Source of the DNA: Gammaproteobacteria bacterium UBA4421
GTDB lineage: Bacteria; Pseudomonadota; Gammaproteobacteria; Pseudomonadales; Azotimanducaceae
NCBI GenBank assembly: GCA_002389675.1
Contig: DGQF01000028.1
Location: 100,066 to 164,065 of the forward strand
Reading direction: 5' to 3'
Length of the DNA stretch: 64,000 bases
A program made the position numbers and the translations under genes. Below the pieces are notes generated by a model. That model saw only the letters and a program-made list of their open reading frames with translations, was not told the origin of the DNA and did no database searches. Below, one piece after another: positions 28,298-38,364 of the stretch. The first letter of the stretch is position 1. Each line of letters starts with the position of its first letter.

Positions 28298-28945
28298 ATG
28301 AGCAAACGCAGCAAATCCAGTAATCGTTGGCTAGAGCGACAAAAGCGTGATTATTTTGTCAGACAAGCACAGGATAAAGGGCAGGTTTCACGTGCTCATT
28401 ACAAGCTAGTGCAGTTAGATGAGAGGTTCAAATTGTTGAGCCCACGCAGTAAGGTGCTTGAATTGGGCGCCGCGCCAGGTGGGTGGACGCAGTTTTTGGA
28501 GTCGCGACTATCGAAGGGGATGTTAATCGCGGTGGACCCTCTACCGATTACGGCAGGCTTGGACACTTTTGTTCTTGAAGGTCGTGCAGGAGAGGAGTCA
28601 GTTGATGCCCAAATAGAGAGTATTTTGGCGGCAGAGCGCCTAGACCTTGTTTTATCGGATATGGCCCCCAACATATCTGGAGTGCGAGCGGTTGACCAAG
28701 CGCGGTCTATGGATTTGGCCGATATAACGCTGACGGCTTGCCGCAGGTGGTTGCGTCCCAGAGGGGCAATGGCGCTCAAGGCATTTCAAGGTGAGGGGTT
28801 GGACGCTTGGGTGAGGGCGCTGCGTGATGAGTTTAGGAAAGTGACGTTGACGAAGCCAAAAGCTTCGAGGCCCGAGTCACGTGAGGTATTTGTCGTTGCT
28901 CAGGGTTACACAGCAAAACAAGACATCGTTGGTGGAACGGAATAG
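28298..28945 (+). CDS. rlmE: 23S rRNA (uridine-2'-O)-methyltransferase RlmE
   Basis: 215 residues. The K-D-K-E tetrad of 2'-O-methyltransferases is present: K36 in RAHYKLVQ, Asp in VLSDMAPNISG, Lys in MALKAFQGEG, Glu in PESREVFVV. The SAM site is GAAPGGW at 57-63. It methylates U2552 of 23S rRNA in E. coli. It precedes ftsH, as in the E. coli heat-shock operon, although no sigma-32 site is evident. Confidence 0.97.
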   Translation: MSKRSKSSNRWLERQKRDYFVRQAQDKGQVSRAHYKLVQLDERFKLLSPRSKVLELGAAPGGWTQFLESRLSKGMLIAVDPLPITAGLDTFVLEGRAGEESVDAQIESILAAERLDLVLSDMAPNISGVRAVDQARSMDLADITLTACRRWLRPRGAMALKAFQGEGLDAWVRALRDEFRKVTLTKPKASRPESREVFVVAQGYTAKQDIVGGTE

Positions 28946-29020
28946 CCCACAGCGGGTATAGTAAGAAAAAGCGGTTTGAGCCACGCTGGGCTGAACTGCG
29001 CACAACATGAGGTACATCCC

Positions 29021-30919
29021 TTGTCAGATATGGGAAAAAATTTATTACTGTGGTTGATTATCGCTGCTGTCTTGCTAACGGTATTCAACAATTTTAACGT
29101 CGAGCCGCAGCAGCAGCCTGTCGCGTATTCTGAGTTTGTGCAATCGGTAAATGATCGGCAGATTCGCGAGGCGCAGATTCAGGGTGAGAGGATTGTGGCC
29201 ACCGATAATAACGGTAATCGCATGACGGTCATCTGGCCTGAAAACGATACGAAGTTGTTGGATGAATTGGTTCAAAACGGTGTCTTAACGTCAATACAAG
29301 AGGAAGAGAAGCAGAGCTTCTGGACCCAACTTCTGATCGCAAGCTTTCCAATACTGATTATCATTGCGGTTTTTATGTTTTTTATGCGTCAGATGCAGGG
29401 TGGTGGTAGCGGACGGGGAGGGCCTATGGCCTTTGGTCGCTCGAAGGCCAAACTGTTATCAGAAGACCAGATCAAAACGACGTTTGCTGATGTTGCGGGG
29501 GTTGATGAGGCCAAGGAAGACGTCCAGGAATTGGTTGAGTTTTTGCGTGATCCAAGCAAATTTCAGCGCTTGGGTGGGCATATCCCTCGCGGCGTGCTGA
29601 TGGTGGGACAGCCTGGCACAGGCAAGACGCTGCTGGCCAAGGCGGTCGCCGGTGAAGCGAAAGTGCCCTTCTTTTCTATATCAGGATCGGATTTTGTCGA
29701 AATGTTCGTGGGCGTGGGTGCATCGCGTGTCAGGGATATGTTTGAGCAAGCTAAGAAACAGGCGCCGTGCATCATCTTCATTGACGAAATCGATGCGGTA
29801 GGTCGGCACCGCGGCGCAGGTTTGGGCGGTGGCCACGACGAGCGAGAGCAGACGCTGAATCAACTGCTGGTAGAAATGGATGGTTTTGAAGGCAATGACG
29901 GGATCATCGTGATTGCCGCGACAAACCGGCCTGATGTCTTAGATCCGGCGCTGTTGCGTCCTGGCCGGTTTGATCGGCAGGTGGTTGTAGGGTTACCTGA
30001 TATCCGCGGTAGAGAGCAGATTGTTAAGGTCCATATGCGTAAAGTCCCGCTGTCGGAAAACGTTGATCCGGCAGTGATCGCGCGGGGCACGCCGGGGTTT
30101 TCCGGGGCGGATTTAGCGAACTTAGTGAACGAAGCTGCGCTGTTTGCGGCTCGCGGTAACAAGCGCCTAGTGGAGATGGAAGAATTCGACAAGGCCAAAG
30201 ACAAGATCATGATGGGCGCTGAGCGCAAGTCGATGGTCATGTCGGAGAAAGAAAAGCGCAATACGGCTTACCATGAAGCAGGGCATGCGATTATTGGGCG
30301 GGTGATGCCTGACCATGACCCGGTATACAAGGTATCCATCATTCCCCGCGGTCGAGCATTGGGCATTACGATGTTCTTGCCTGAAGAGGACCGCTACAGC
30401 TTGACGCGCCAAGGTATCCGCTCGCAGATCTGTAGTTTGTTTGGCGGCCGGATTGCGGAAGAAATGATCTTGGGCGCGGATTATGTGACCACTGGTGCGT
30501 CAAATGATATTGAACGAGCGACAAGCTTGGCTCGCAACATGGTCACAAAGTGGGGCCTGTCTGAGCGTATGGGACCGCTTAAATATGATGAAGACGATGG
30601 TGAGGTTTTTCTGGGCATGTCTGCTGGTGCCAAGCCGAAAGCCGTATCTGACGGTACGGCTCAATCGATTGACACGGAGATCCGGCAGATTATTGATGGT
30701 TGTTATGCTGAGGCACAGAAAGTGTTGGAGGACAACGTCGACAAACTGCACGCTATGGCTGAGGCATTGATCGAATTTGAAACCATCAGTGCGGAGCAGA
30801 TAGAGGACATCATGGCAGGGGCTAAGCCACGTCACCCTACCGATCCTCGCCCCCCACCCAGTGCTGGATCAGCCCCCTCGCCTGAATCACCCATTGGTGG
30901 TCCAGCAGAAGAAAGCTAG
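29021..30919 (+). CDS. ftsH: ATP-dependent zinc metalloprotease FtsH
   Basis: I place the start at TTG 29021, giving M-S-D-M-G-K, which mirrors the E. coli MSDMAKN start; GAGGT lies nine bases upstream. That gives 632 residues. Two membrane segments (near 4-22 and 105-125) flank a periplasmic domain. The AAA+ Walker A is GQPGTGKT (196-203), with Gln where Pro is usual; Walker B is [11 protein letters not shown]. The protease site is HEAGH (418-422). It degrades membrane and regulatory proteins, including RpoH and LpxC in E. coli. The tail is Pro-rich. Confidence 0.97.
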   Translation: MSDMGKNLLLWLIIAAVLLTVFNNFNVEPQQQPVAYSEFVQSVNDRQIREAQIQGERIVATDNNGNRMTVIWPENDTKLLDELVQNGVLTSIQEEEKQSFWTQLLIASFPILIIIAVFMFFMRQMQGGGSGRGGPMAFGRSKAKLLSEDQIKTTFADVAGVDEAKEDVQELVEFLRDPSKFQRLGGHIPRGVLMVGQPGTGKTLLAKAVAGEAKVPFFSISGSDFVEMFVGVGASRVRDMFEQAKKQAPCIIFIDEIDAVGRHRGAGLGGGHDEREQTLNQLLVEMDGFEGNDGIIVIAATNRPDVLDPALLRPGRFDRQVVVGLPDIRGREQIVKVHMRKVPLSENVDPAVIARGTPGFSGADLANLVNEAALFAARGNKRLVEMEEFDKAKDKIMMGAERKSMVMSEKEKRNTAYHEAGHAIIGRVMPDHDPVYKVSIIPRGRALGITMFLPEEDRYSLTRQGIRSQICSLFGGRIAEEMILGADYVTTGASNDIERATSLARNMVTKWGLSERMGPLKYDEDDGEVFLGMSAGAKPKAVSDGTAQSIDTEIRQIIDGCYAEAQKVLEDNVDKLHAMAEALIEFETISAEQIEDIMAGAKPRHPTDPRPPPSAGSAPSPESPIGGPAEES

Positions 30920-30922
30920 GCG

Positions 30923-31786
30923 GTGCGCAGTCTTTGCTGCGGCGCCAAGCGTCTAAATTTTGACCGCCCCCATATCATGGGGGTGATGAATATTACCCCT
31001 GATTCTTTTTCTGATGGCGGCACCCTCTACGCAAATGCAGCAGTGGATCTGGGTAAGGTGCGAGCAACAGCGCAGCGGATGATTGCTGGTGGCGCCTCCA
31101 TACTGGATGTGGGCGGCGAGTCTACGCGCCCGGGGGCGACCCCGGTTAGCGTCGAAGTAGAGTTGCAGCGCGTGATCCCTGTCGTAGCAATGCTTGGCGA
31201 ACTGGGTACCATTGTGTCAGTGGATACACGCCACGCTGAGGTGGCTCGTTGCGCCATTGATGCGGGCGCGGACGTGATCAATGACGTTAGCGCAGGCGCT
31301 GATCCCAAAATGATACAGGTGATTGCAGAAACATCTGTTGGGTATGGGTTGATGCATATGCAGGGTGTACCTGAAACTATGCAACAGGCGCCGGCATACC
31401 AAGCAGTGGTTGCAGAGGTGCATGCCTATCTAGCGAGTCGTGTGCATGCTTGCAAACTGGCTGGCATTGCCGCTGAGCGCTTGTGGGTAGATCCCGGGTT
31501 TGGTTTTGGTAAAACCCAGCAGCACAATCTTTCGCTTTTGGCCGATTTAGAACGTGTGCGTGTGGGTCAACTGCCCTTGCTCGTGGGTTTGTCGCGCAAG
31601 CGCTTGCTGGGTGAGATCACTGGGCGAGAAACATCAGAGCGGGTTTTTGCAAGTGTGGCGGCGGCAGTGCTTGCGGTCGAGCGGGGAGCTGATTTGGTTC
31701 GGGTTCATGATGTAGAGGCTACGGCTGATGCGTTGAAGGTATTAGCTGCAATGAGGGCGGTGGCGTTAGCAAGCGCGGCTCCCTAG
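30923..31786 (+). CDS. folP: Dihydropteroate synthase
   Basis: 287 residues from GTG, three bases after ftsH. Signatures are IMGVMNITPDSFSDGG near 18-33 and GASILDVGGESTRPGA, with DVINDVSAG and the final LVRVHDV. It joins p-aminobenzoate to the pterin in folate synthesis and is the sulfonamide target family. The order ftsH-folP-glmM is conserved. Confidence 0.98.
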   Translation: MRSLCCGAKRLNFDRPHIMGVMNITPDSFSDGGTLYANAAVDLGKVRATAQRMIAGGASILDVGGESTRPGATPVSVEVELQRVIPVVAMLGELGTIVSVDTRHAEVARCAIDAGADVINDVSAGADPKMIQVIAETSVGYGLMHMQGVPETMQQAPAYQAVVAEVHAYLASRVHACKLAGIAAERLWVDPGFGFGKTQQHNLSLLADLERVRVGQLPLLVGLSRKRLLGEITGRETSERVFASVAAAVLAVERGADLVRVHDVEATADALKVLAAMRAVALASAAP

Positions 31787-31804
31787 AGATCGTTGGAGAA
31801 TTGG

Positions 31805-33139
31805 GTGAGTAGAAAATATTTTGGCACAGACGGTATTCGCGGGAGAGTGGGCCTCTTTCCAATCAACCCGGAATTTTGCCTTCGGCTTGGCTGGGCGGTG
31901 GGCCGGGTTTTTGCGAAGAAAGGTTCGGCCCATATCATCATTGGCAAAGACACTCGCATTTCAGGATATATGCTTGAGTCGGTATTGGAGTCAGGTCTAG
32001 TCTCTGCGGGTGCTAACGTGAGCATCATCGGACCCATGCCTACCCCTGCGATTGCTTATTTGACCCGAACGCTTCATGCCGACGCCGGTGTGGTCATTAG
32101 CGCGTCCCACAACCCCTACTACGACAACGGCATCAAATTTTTTGATGGCGCGGGCAACAAACTAGCGGATGAAATTGAGCTCGAAATTGAAGCTGAGTTG
32201 GCGCAGAAAATGGTCTGCGTGGATTCTGAGCGTCTGGGGAAAGCCTCTCGCCTGACAGATGCTGCGGGGCGTTACATTGAATTTTGCAAGGCGACTGTGC
32301 CCAGAGGGTTCAGTTTAAGAGGCATGCGCATCGTGTTGGATTGTGCGCATGGCGCGACTTATCACGTTGCTCCGCGGGTCTTTGAAGAGCTTGGCGCGGA
32401 TGTGATTGTTACCGGCGCTGAGCCTAATGGCTTCAATATAAACGATGGTTGTGGCTCTACTCATCCGCAGACTTTGCAGGCAAAAGTTTGTGAGTTACGA
32501 GCCGACCTTGGCATAGCCTTTGATGGTGATGGCGACCGAGTCTTTCTAGTTGACAGCACCGGTCGTCTGCTGGACGGTGACGAACTGATTTATATTATTG
32601 CTGCACATCGTCAACAGAAGGGCCAATTGCAAGGTGGTGTTGCTGGGACAGTGATGAGTAATTTCGGACTCGAAAAAGCCCTCAATCAGCTGGATATCCC
32701 CTTTTGCAGGACTAATGTTGGCGATCGCTATGTGACGGAGGCGTTGTTGAATCGCGGTTGGCAATTGGGTGGAGAGGCTTCGGGCCATGTTTTGTGCTTA
32801 GATTTGGCGAGCACCGGTGACGCTATTGTTGCAGCGTTGCAGGTCTTATTGGCTGTGACGGATAGTGGTTTGCCGATCCATGAGCTGCTTGACGGCATGC
32901 GCAAACTGCCGCAGGTGATGGTGAATGTCGAAGTGCCCGACCCGCGGGCTGTCGCAGAATGTGAGCCATTGGGCAAAGCCATAGTAGAAAAAGAGCAGAC
33001 TTTGGCGAGTCGCGGCAGGATATTGGTTCGAGCATCCGGAACTGAGCCGCTGCTGCGAGTTATGGTCGAAGGGGATGATCCCGAAGAAGTTCGAGAGATT
33101 GCAAACGAGTTGGCTTACGTTGCTCAAAACTTCTGCTAA
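31805..33139 (+). CDS. glmM: Phosphoglucosamine mutase
   Basis: 444 residues from GTG 31805, with GGAG six bases upstream; the longer TTG frame at 31793 is unlikely. The start [13 protein letters not shown] and the active-site phosphoserine S101 in [11 protein letters not shown] are clear, with the metal loop FDGDGDRVF and the sugar loop GEASGH. It converts glucosamine-6-phosphate to glucosamine-1-phosphate for peptidoglycan and lipopolysaccharide. Confidence 0.97.
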   Translation: MSRKYFGTDGIRGRVGLFPINPEFCLRLGWAVGRVFAKKGSAHIIIGKDTRISGYMLESVLESGLVSAGANVSIIGPMPTPAIAYLTRTLHADAGVVISASHNPYYDNGIKFFDGAGNKLADEIELEIEAELAQKMVCVDSERLGKASRLTDAAGRYIEFCKATVPRGFSLRGMRIVLDCAHGATYHVAPRVFEELGADVIVTGAEPNGFNINDGCGSTHPQTLQAKVCELRADLGIAFDGDGDRVFLVDSTGRLLDGDELIYIIAAHRQQKGQLQGGVAGTVMSNFGLEKALNQLDIPFCRTNVGDRYVTEALLNRGWQLGGEASGHVLCLDLASTGDAIVAALQVLLAVTDSGLPIHELLDGMRKLPQVMVNVEVPDPRAVAECEPLGKAIVEKEQTLASRGRILVRASGTEPLLRVMVEGDDPEEVREIANELAYVAQNFC

Positions 33140-33164
33140 CGCTCGCTAATTTTTGGCGCCGACA

Positions 33165-34499
33165 ATGAAGTATTTGCAGGCCGACTGGCCTTTTCCGGCG
33201 GCGCGGATGCCGTTTTTTTACGGCTGGGTCATTGCCTTGGTGTCGACCCTAGGGTTCTTATTCAGTATCCCAGGGCAAACCATGGGGATGGCTGTATTTG
33301 CCGATACATTCATTACCGAATTTGGATTGTCCCGCACCCAGCTATCGACCGCCTATTTAATTGGCACCGTCTTGAGTGCCTTGATTTTGCCGCGAGCCGG
33401 GCGTTGGTACGATCGCTACGGCGCGCGCACATCTCTAGTGGGTGCTGCAATTGTTCTGGGTGTGACTTTGGTGTTTATCAGCGGGATTGACCTGCTGGCG
33501 TTGGGGTTGGTTGGACTGACAGGCTTGCCGCTGGTCTGGTTCAGCTTTCCGCTTATTCTTTTTGGGTATTTTGGGGTTCGGTTCAGCGGCCAAGGCGTGC
33601 TAACCAGTGCAAGCCGTAATGTTCTGCTGATTTGGTTTAATCGTCGGCGAGGCCTTGTCTCTGGTATTCGCGGGGTGTTTGTTTCTTTGGGTTTCTCTAT
33701 CGCGCCCTTAATTATCGCTGCGATGATTATAGAATTTGGTTGGCGCGGCGCGTTATGGGTGATGGCCGGCGCGGTTGGGTTGGGTTTTGCTTTTTTGGCG
33801 CTCTTAACAGTGAGGGATCGGCCCGAGGTCAGTGGGTTGACGGTTGACGGTGGGTACAGTCCAGCGGCTAAGCATCAACCTTACCAAGCTCACGCCGCAG
33901 AACGCACCCTGGGGGAGGCACGGCGCGATCCGGTATTTTGGCTTTACGCCAGCGCGCTATCCATGCATGCCTTGTTTGGCACCGCGGTGACGTTCCACGT
34001 TGTCGCAATCTTCGGTCAAGCTGGGCGTGATCAGGTTGAGGCGTTTGCTTATTTTTTGCCGCAAGCGATTGTGTCAGTCTGCGTGAATCTTGCAGCCAGC
34101 GCGTTGTCCGACTACAGCCGACTGAAGCCTGTGTTGGTTGTTATGCTGATGTTTTTTTTACTGGGTGCGTTGGGTTTAGTGCGCTTGGACTCGCAGTGGG
34201 GTTATTGGCTTCTGGTGGTGGGCTTCGGTGCGGGTGGCGGTTTATGGGGGGTGCTCTCTAACTTAGTATTCATTCGTCATTATGGGTCACTGCATTTGGG
34301 TGAAATCAGCGGGCTGAATACGGCGATCACGGTGTTTGCGAGTGCGATAGGCCCGGTATCGTTTAGTCTTGCAAATGATTCGTTTGGCTCATTCCAAGCC
34401 GCGGCGATAGTTTGCGCGATTGGGTTGGCGGTGTTATTGCTGATTTCGGTATTTACGCCTCAACCCAACGATCGATTACCTCGTGGGCTTGGCATTTAG
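33165..34499 (+). CDS. Major facilitator superfamily transporter
   Basis: About 444 residues from ATG 33165 (TTG 33153 is also open). Twelve hydrophobic segments are readable. The cytoplasmic loop motif GRWYDRYGARTSLV after TM2 matches the MFS motif A, and a larger loop near 225-250 separates the halves. The substrate is unknown; the overall look resembles monocarboxylate or oxalate/formate-type members. It is inserted between glmM and tpiA, which are often adjacent. Confidence 0.85.
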   Translation: MKYLQADWPFPAARMPFFYGWVIALVSTLGFLFSIPGQTMGMAVFADTFITEFGLSRTQLSTAYLIGTVLSALILPRAGRWYDRYGARTSLVGAAIVLGVTLVFISGIDLLALGLVGLTGLPLVWFSFPLILFGYFGVRFSGQGVLTSASRNVLLIWFNRRRGLVSGIRGVFVSLGFSIAPLIIAAMIIEFGWRGALWVMAGAVGLGFAFLALLTVRDRPEVSGLTVDGGYSPAAKHQPYQAHAAERTLGEARRDPVFWLYASALSMHALFGTAVTFHVVAIFGQAGRDQVEAFAYFLPQAIVSVCVNLAASALSDYSRLKPVLVVMLMFFLLGALGLVRLDSQWGYWLLVVGFGAGGGLWGVLSNLVFIRHYGSLHLGEISGLNTAITVFASAIGPVSFSLANDSFGSFQAAAIVCAIGLAVLLLISVFTPQPNDRLPRGLGI

Positions 34500-34547
34500 T
34501 GCGCTTAACGTATAACATTGCGCGCCTTTGAAAATCCGGTTGCTAAA

Positions 34548-35297
34548 ATGCGTAAATCGCTGGTCGCGGCTAATTGGAAAATGTTGGGAAGGTTTGCTGA
34601 TATAGCGCCTTACATGGCCCAATTGCGGCTTTCTGATCGTGCAGATGTGGTTTTGTTTCCGTCAGCGTTGCATTTGCAGGCCGCAGTGTTGGCCGCGCCG
34701 GATGGTTTAAAATGTGGAGTTCAAGATGTGGGCACCTCACATGGCGGGGCCCACACAGGTGAAATTTCGGCGGACATGGTTGTTGAAATGGGTGGTAGCT
34801 GGTGCATCGTCGGTCATTCGGAGCGTCGCATTGACCAAGGCGAGACCGACGATTTGGTGGCCACGAAAGCGTCTGCGGCATTAAAAAGCGGTTTATTGCC
34901 GATTGTCTGCGTCGGTGAGACACTTGCCGAGCGAGAAGCAGGGCACGCGGAGACCACGGTTCACCGGCAGTTGGCCGCAGTGCTGGATCGTGTGGACAGA
35001 AGCGCATTGTCTCGTATAGTGGTAGGTTATGAGCCGGTTTGGGCGATTGGTACGGGTGAATCGGCGTCGGCTGATCAAGCGCAGGAGATGCATGGATTTA
35101 TCCGCAGCCAGTTGGACGCGATGGATCCGGTGGCGGCTCGGTTGATTAGGATTGTCTATGGCGGCAGCGTGACGCCAGATAATGCGAGCGAGTTGTTCGC
35201 GCAAGACGATATTGACGGTGGCCTTGTTGGTGGAGCGTCATTAGACGCTAGGGCGTTCTCTGCGATTGTCGATGCAGTGCCCGTCGGCGTTGCTTGA
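34548..35297 (+). CDS. tpiA: Triosephosphate isomerase
   Basis: 249 residues from ATG 34548, giving the normal start MRKSLVAANWKM. The catalytic His90 lies in IVGHSERR and Glu162 in VVGYEPVWAIGTG; the phosphate loop IVYGGSVTPDNA and GLVGGASL follow. It interconverts dihydroxyacetone phosphate and glyceraldehyde 3-phosphate. It stands just before secG, as in many gammaproteobacteria. Confidence 0.98.
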   Translation: MRKSLVAANWKMLGRFADIAPYMAQLRLSDRADVVLFPSALHLQAAVLAAPDGLKCGVQDVGTSHGGAHTGEISADMVVEMGGSWCIVGHSERRIDQGETDDLVATKASAALKSGLLPIVCVGETLAEREAGHAETTVHRQLAAVLDRVDRSALSRIVVGYEPVWAIGTGESASADQAQEMHGFIRSQLDAMDPVAARLIRIVYGGSVTPDNASELFAQDDIDGGLVGGASLDARAFSAIVDAVPVGVA

Positions 35298-35351
35298 GGG
35301 TGTTATGAAGTGGCTTTGGTGTTGTGTATTTGAGTTAGAAGGTTCAGTTTA

Positions 35352-35789
35352 ATGTCGACCGTTGAAACAGTGTTGTTAGCACTTTTGGTATTGGATGCAA
35401 TCGCCTTAACTGTACTGGTGATTTTGCAACAGGGGAAAGGAGCTGATGTAGGGGCTGCCTTTGGCAGTGGATCCTCGAATACGATGTTTGGTAGTTTAGG
35501 CGCCGCCTCGTTTTTAACCAAAGCAACCGCTTGGTTGGCTATTGGTTTTTTTGTGATTGCCTTCGGGTTAGCGTATATAGCGAAACATCGCGCCAACGAA
35601 GCCGGGACATTGGGCATTCCTTCGCTACCAGCAGAAACTTCTCAAGAGCAGTTGACGGAACCTCAGGAAAGTGTAGATTTCAGCGAGCCAATGGGGGATA
35701 TCCCATCGATGGAGCCGACATTGAACGACTTGTCGCCAGAAGTTCAAGAGGCGATTCGAGACGTTGTTGACGATACGCAAAAAGAGTAG
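35352..35789 (+). CDS. secG: Preprotein translocase subunit SecG
   Basis: 145 residues with two membrane segments (about 4-24 and 55-73) around the conserved loop LQQGKGADVGAAFGSGSSNTMFG. It assists SecYE in export. An acidic C-terminal tail of about 65 residues makes it longer than in E. coli (110). AAGG precedes the ATG. The two tRNA genes follow, as in E. coli. Confidence 0.96.
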   Translation: MSTVETVLLALLVLDAIALTVLVILQQGKGADVGAAFGSGSSNTMFGSLGAASFLTKATAWLAIGFFVIAFGLAYIAKHRANEAGTLGIPSLPAETSQEQLTEPQESVDFSEPMGDIPSMEPTLNDLSPEVQEAIRDVVDDTQKE

Positions 35790-35880
35790 ATCAGAGGTTG
35801 GAGCAACGTACTGACCTGAAAGTTTTTGACGCACGCTGCATGCAAAAATACAGGCATGTCATGCTGGATTTAGTGCAAAT

Positions 35881-35967
35881 GCCGAAGTGGTGAAATTGGT
35901 AGACACGCTACCTTGAGGGGGTAGTGAGCATTAGCTCGTGCGAGTTCGAGTCTCGCCTTCGGCACCA
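35881..35967 (+). tRNA. tRNA-Leu (anticodon GAG)
   Basis: 87 nt with encoded CCA. The acceptor stem is GCCGAAG/CTTCGGC, there is a long class II variable arm, and the anticodon loop TTGAGGG gives GAG, which reads CUC/CUU. The secG-tRNALeu-tRNAfMet-rimP order is as in E. coli. No confident promoter is seen in the 91 bases upstream; TTGACG near 35825 is a candidate -35 box. Confidence 0.96.
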
Positions 35968-36031
35968 ATTAATTATTATTAAAGAGACTTGCAGTGGATT
36001 GTTATGATCCGTATAGTTCGCCTCTTGCTGT

Positions 36032-36108
<77 letters not shown>

Positions 36109-36132
36109 AAGCAAGACTCTCGTTAGTAATCA

Positions 36133-36164
36133 CCTGAGCCGTCTCTTCAAAGGGTCCGCTCAGG
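36133..36164 (+). other. Stem-loop after the initiator tRNA
   Basis: CCTGAGC (36133-36139) pairs with GCTCAGG (36158-36164) over an 18-base loop that can pair further. No T run follows. It may be an RNA-processing site or part of the leader that controls rimP-nusA. Confidence 0.4.
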
Positions 36165-36230
36165 GGGTTCAAAAAAATGCTTTGTGACGAGGGGCGGCAT
36201 CGATACTTGTGGCTCCAAGAGAGCAGTATT

Positions 36231-36253
36231 AGTGGGCGTAAAGCCCATTTTTT
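36231..36253 (+). terminator. Terminator-like hairpin in the rimP-nusA leader
   Basis: TGGGC (36233-36237) pairs with GCCCA (36243-36247) over GTAAA, extendable by an A-T and a G-T pair, followed directly by six T (36248-36253). In E. coli the metY-rimP leader holds terminators through which nusA is autoregulated; a similar attenuator role is likely here. Confidence 0.65.
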
Positions 36254-36772
36254 ATGCCAGTAAGAAAAGGAAAGGAAAGGCTAGATCGAGCAGCCGAAGA
36301 GGTTGGGATAGCGTTGAATAGAAAGGAAAAGCAAGTCGAGGAATTGCTCGCGCCAACGGTCGAGTCGTTAGGATGCTCGATATGGGGTGTTGAATTTCTT
36401 AATCAGGGCAAACACAGCAAGCTGCGACTCTACATTGATAAAGCGGATGGCATAGACGTAGATGACTGTGCCGCTGTTAGCCGCCATGTTGGCGATATGC
36501 TGGACGTTGAAGAATTGATCACGCAGGCGTATACACTTGAAGTGTCTTCGCCGGGAATGGATCGACTCCTGTTCAAAGACAACCAATTTGTTGAGAATAT
36601 TGGCCAGCAAGTGGATGTGCGCTTGAATTTTCCATTTGAAGGCCGTAAGAACTTTTTGGGCTTGCTTGCTGATGTACAAGAAAGTATGGCTGTTGTCCGA
36701 ATCGATGATGAAGAGTATCTGCTGCCACTGGAAAATATTCAGCGGGCGCGTGTGATACCGGTATTTGACTGA
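36254..36772 (+). CDS. rimP: Ribosome maturation factor RimP
   Basis: 172 residues if ATG 36254 is used. The core LLAPTVESLGCSIWGVEFLNQGKHSKLRLYIDKADGIDVDDCAAVSRHVGDML, then LEVSSPGMDRLL, is typical. RimP is needed for 30S assembly. The first ATG touches the T run of a terminator hairpin and has no ribosome-binding site; TTG 36314, with GAGG 11 bases upstream, would give about 152 residues, nearer the E. coli length. The core is certain, the start is not. Confidence 0.94.
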   Translation: MPVRKGKERLDRAAEEVGIALNRKEKQVEELLAPTVESLGCSIWGVEFLNQGKHSKLRLYIDKADGIDVDDCAAVSRHVGDMLDVEELITQAYTLEVSSPGMDRLLFKDNQFVENIGQQVDVRLNFPFEGRKNFLGLLADVQESMAVVRIDDEEYLLPLENIQRARVIPVFD

Positions 36773-36790
36773 GGTAATTAGGGCGAACGA

Positions 36791-38305
36791 ATGTCAAAAG
36801 AAATGTTGTTAGTCGTTGAGTCTGTTTCGTTAGAGAAAGGGGTCTCCAAAGAAGTCATTTTTGATGCTATGGAGTCAGCTTTGGCGATGGCTACGAAAAA
36901 GCGGTATTCCGAAGAAGCAGAGTTTCGCGTCACGATCGACCGTGATACGGGTGAGTACGATACGGTCCGCACATGGAAAGTTGTGAACTATGAAGACGAG
37001 GAAGAACCCAGCATCGAATCGATGTACAGCGTCGAGGAAGCCCAGGAAATAAAACCAGGTGCCGTACTCGGAGAGATATTAGAAGAACCGGTTGACTCGG
37101 TTGAGTTCGGCCGAATAGCTGCGCAAACCGCCAAGCAAGTGATTGTACAAAAAGTACGCGAGGCTGAACGCGCGCAGGTGATAGAGGCTTATTTGCCTCG
37201 AATGAACGAGCTGATTAGCGCTACCGTGAAGAAAATGGGGCGCGATAGCGTGATTGTTGACTTGGGTGGTAACGCCGAAGGTATTTTAACCCGCGAACAT
37301 TTAATCCCCAGAGAGACATTCCGAGTGGGCGATCGCCTCAGGGCTTTGCTAATAGAAGTGCGCCCCGAAAATCGTGGCCCGCAGTTGGTGCTGAGTCGAA
37401 CCTCGCCGCAAATGTTGGTTGAACTGTTTAAAGTTGAAGTGCCTGAAATTGCGGAGGAGGTCATCGAGATTCGTGGCGCCGCGCGTGATCCGGGCTCGCG
37501 AGCAAAGATTGCAGTCAAAACAAACGATGGCCGTATCGACCCAGTGGGCGCTTGCGTAGGCATGCGTGGTTCTCGCGTGCAAGCGGTTTCGGGAGAACTG
37601 GCGGGAGAGCGTATAGACATAGTGCCATGGGATGAGAACCCGGCTCAGTTGACCATTAACGCGATGGCCCCCGCAGAGGTGGCCTCCATTGTCTTGGACG
37701 AAGATACCTACTCGATGGATATCGCGGTTACCGAAGAAAACTTGGCGCAGGCCATTGGTCGTGGCGGGCAAAATGTCCGACTGGCAAGTGACCTGTGTGG
37801 CTGGTCGCTGAATATCATGACGGAAGAGGAAGCGGCGCAAAAGCAAGAAGAAGAGTCGGTCAAATTCATCAATGAATTTATGGACGCGTTATCTGTCGAC
37901 GAAGACGTCGCAGGAGTTTTGGTCGAGGAAGGGTTCACGACCCTTGAAGAGATCGCTTACGTTCCTATTGAGGAAATGATGGCAATACAAGGTTTCGACG
38001 AAGACATTGTGCAAGAGCTGCGCAACCGAGCAAAAGATGCTTTGTTGACGAAAGCGATTGCCAGTGAAGAAGCCTTAGGTGATGCAACGCCGGCGGATGA
38101 TTTATTAGAGATGGAAGGCATGGAGCGAGCGTTGGCCTTTAAGTTAGCCGCCAACGAAGTGGTCACGATGGAAGATCTGGCCGAGCTTGCGATTCCTGAA
38201 TTATTGGATATTGAATCAGGGCTTGGTGAGGAAAAGGCGGCAGCTTTAATCCTCAAGGCGCGCGAACCCTGGTTTGCAGAAGATGACACTGAGACGACCC
38301 AATAG
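36791..38305 (+). CDS. nusA: Transcription termination/antitermination protein NusA
   Basis: 504 residues: the N-terminal RNA polymerase-binding domain (1-130), S1 domain near 135-200 (ISATVKKMGRDSVIVDLGGNAEGIL), two KH domains with GMRGSRVQ and GRGGQNVRLAS, and two acidic C-terminal repeats (about 365-425 and 440-500), as in E. coli. It acts in pausing, termination, and rRNA antitermination. It is 18 bases after rimP. Confidence 0.99.
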   Translation: MSKEMLLVVESVSLEKGVSKEVIFDAMESALAMATKKRYSEEAEFRVTIDRDTGEYDTVRTWKVVNYEDEEEPSIESMYSVEEAQEIKPGAVLGEILEEPVDSVEFGRIAAQTAKQVIVQKVREAERAQVIEAYLPRMNELISATVKKMGRDSVIVDLGGNAEGILTREHLIPRETFRVGDRLRALLIEVRPENRGPQLVLSRTSPQMLVELFKVEVPEIAEEVIEIRGAARDPGSRAKIAVKTNDGRIDPVGACVGMRGSRVQAVSGELAGERIDIVPWDENPAQLTINAMAPAEVASIVLDEDTYSMDIAVTEENLAQAIGRGGQNVRLASDLCGWSLNIMTEEEAAQKQEEESVKFINEFMDALSVDEDVAGVLVEEGFTTLEEIAYVPIEEMMAIQGFDEDIVQELRNRAKDALLTKAIASEEALGDATPADDLLEMEGMERALAFKLAANEVVTMEDLAELAIPELLDIESGLGEEKAAALILKAREPWFAEDDTETTQ

Positions 38306-38364
38306 CGGGTATAGAGCGATACATCTGCGTTGATCGATATACGACAATGCGGTAGGAGTTTTTG

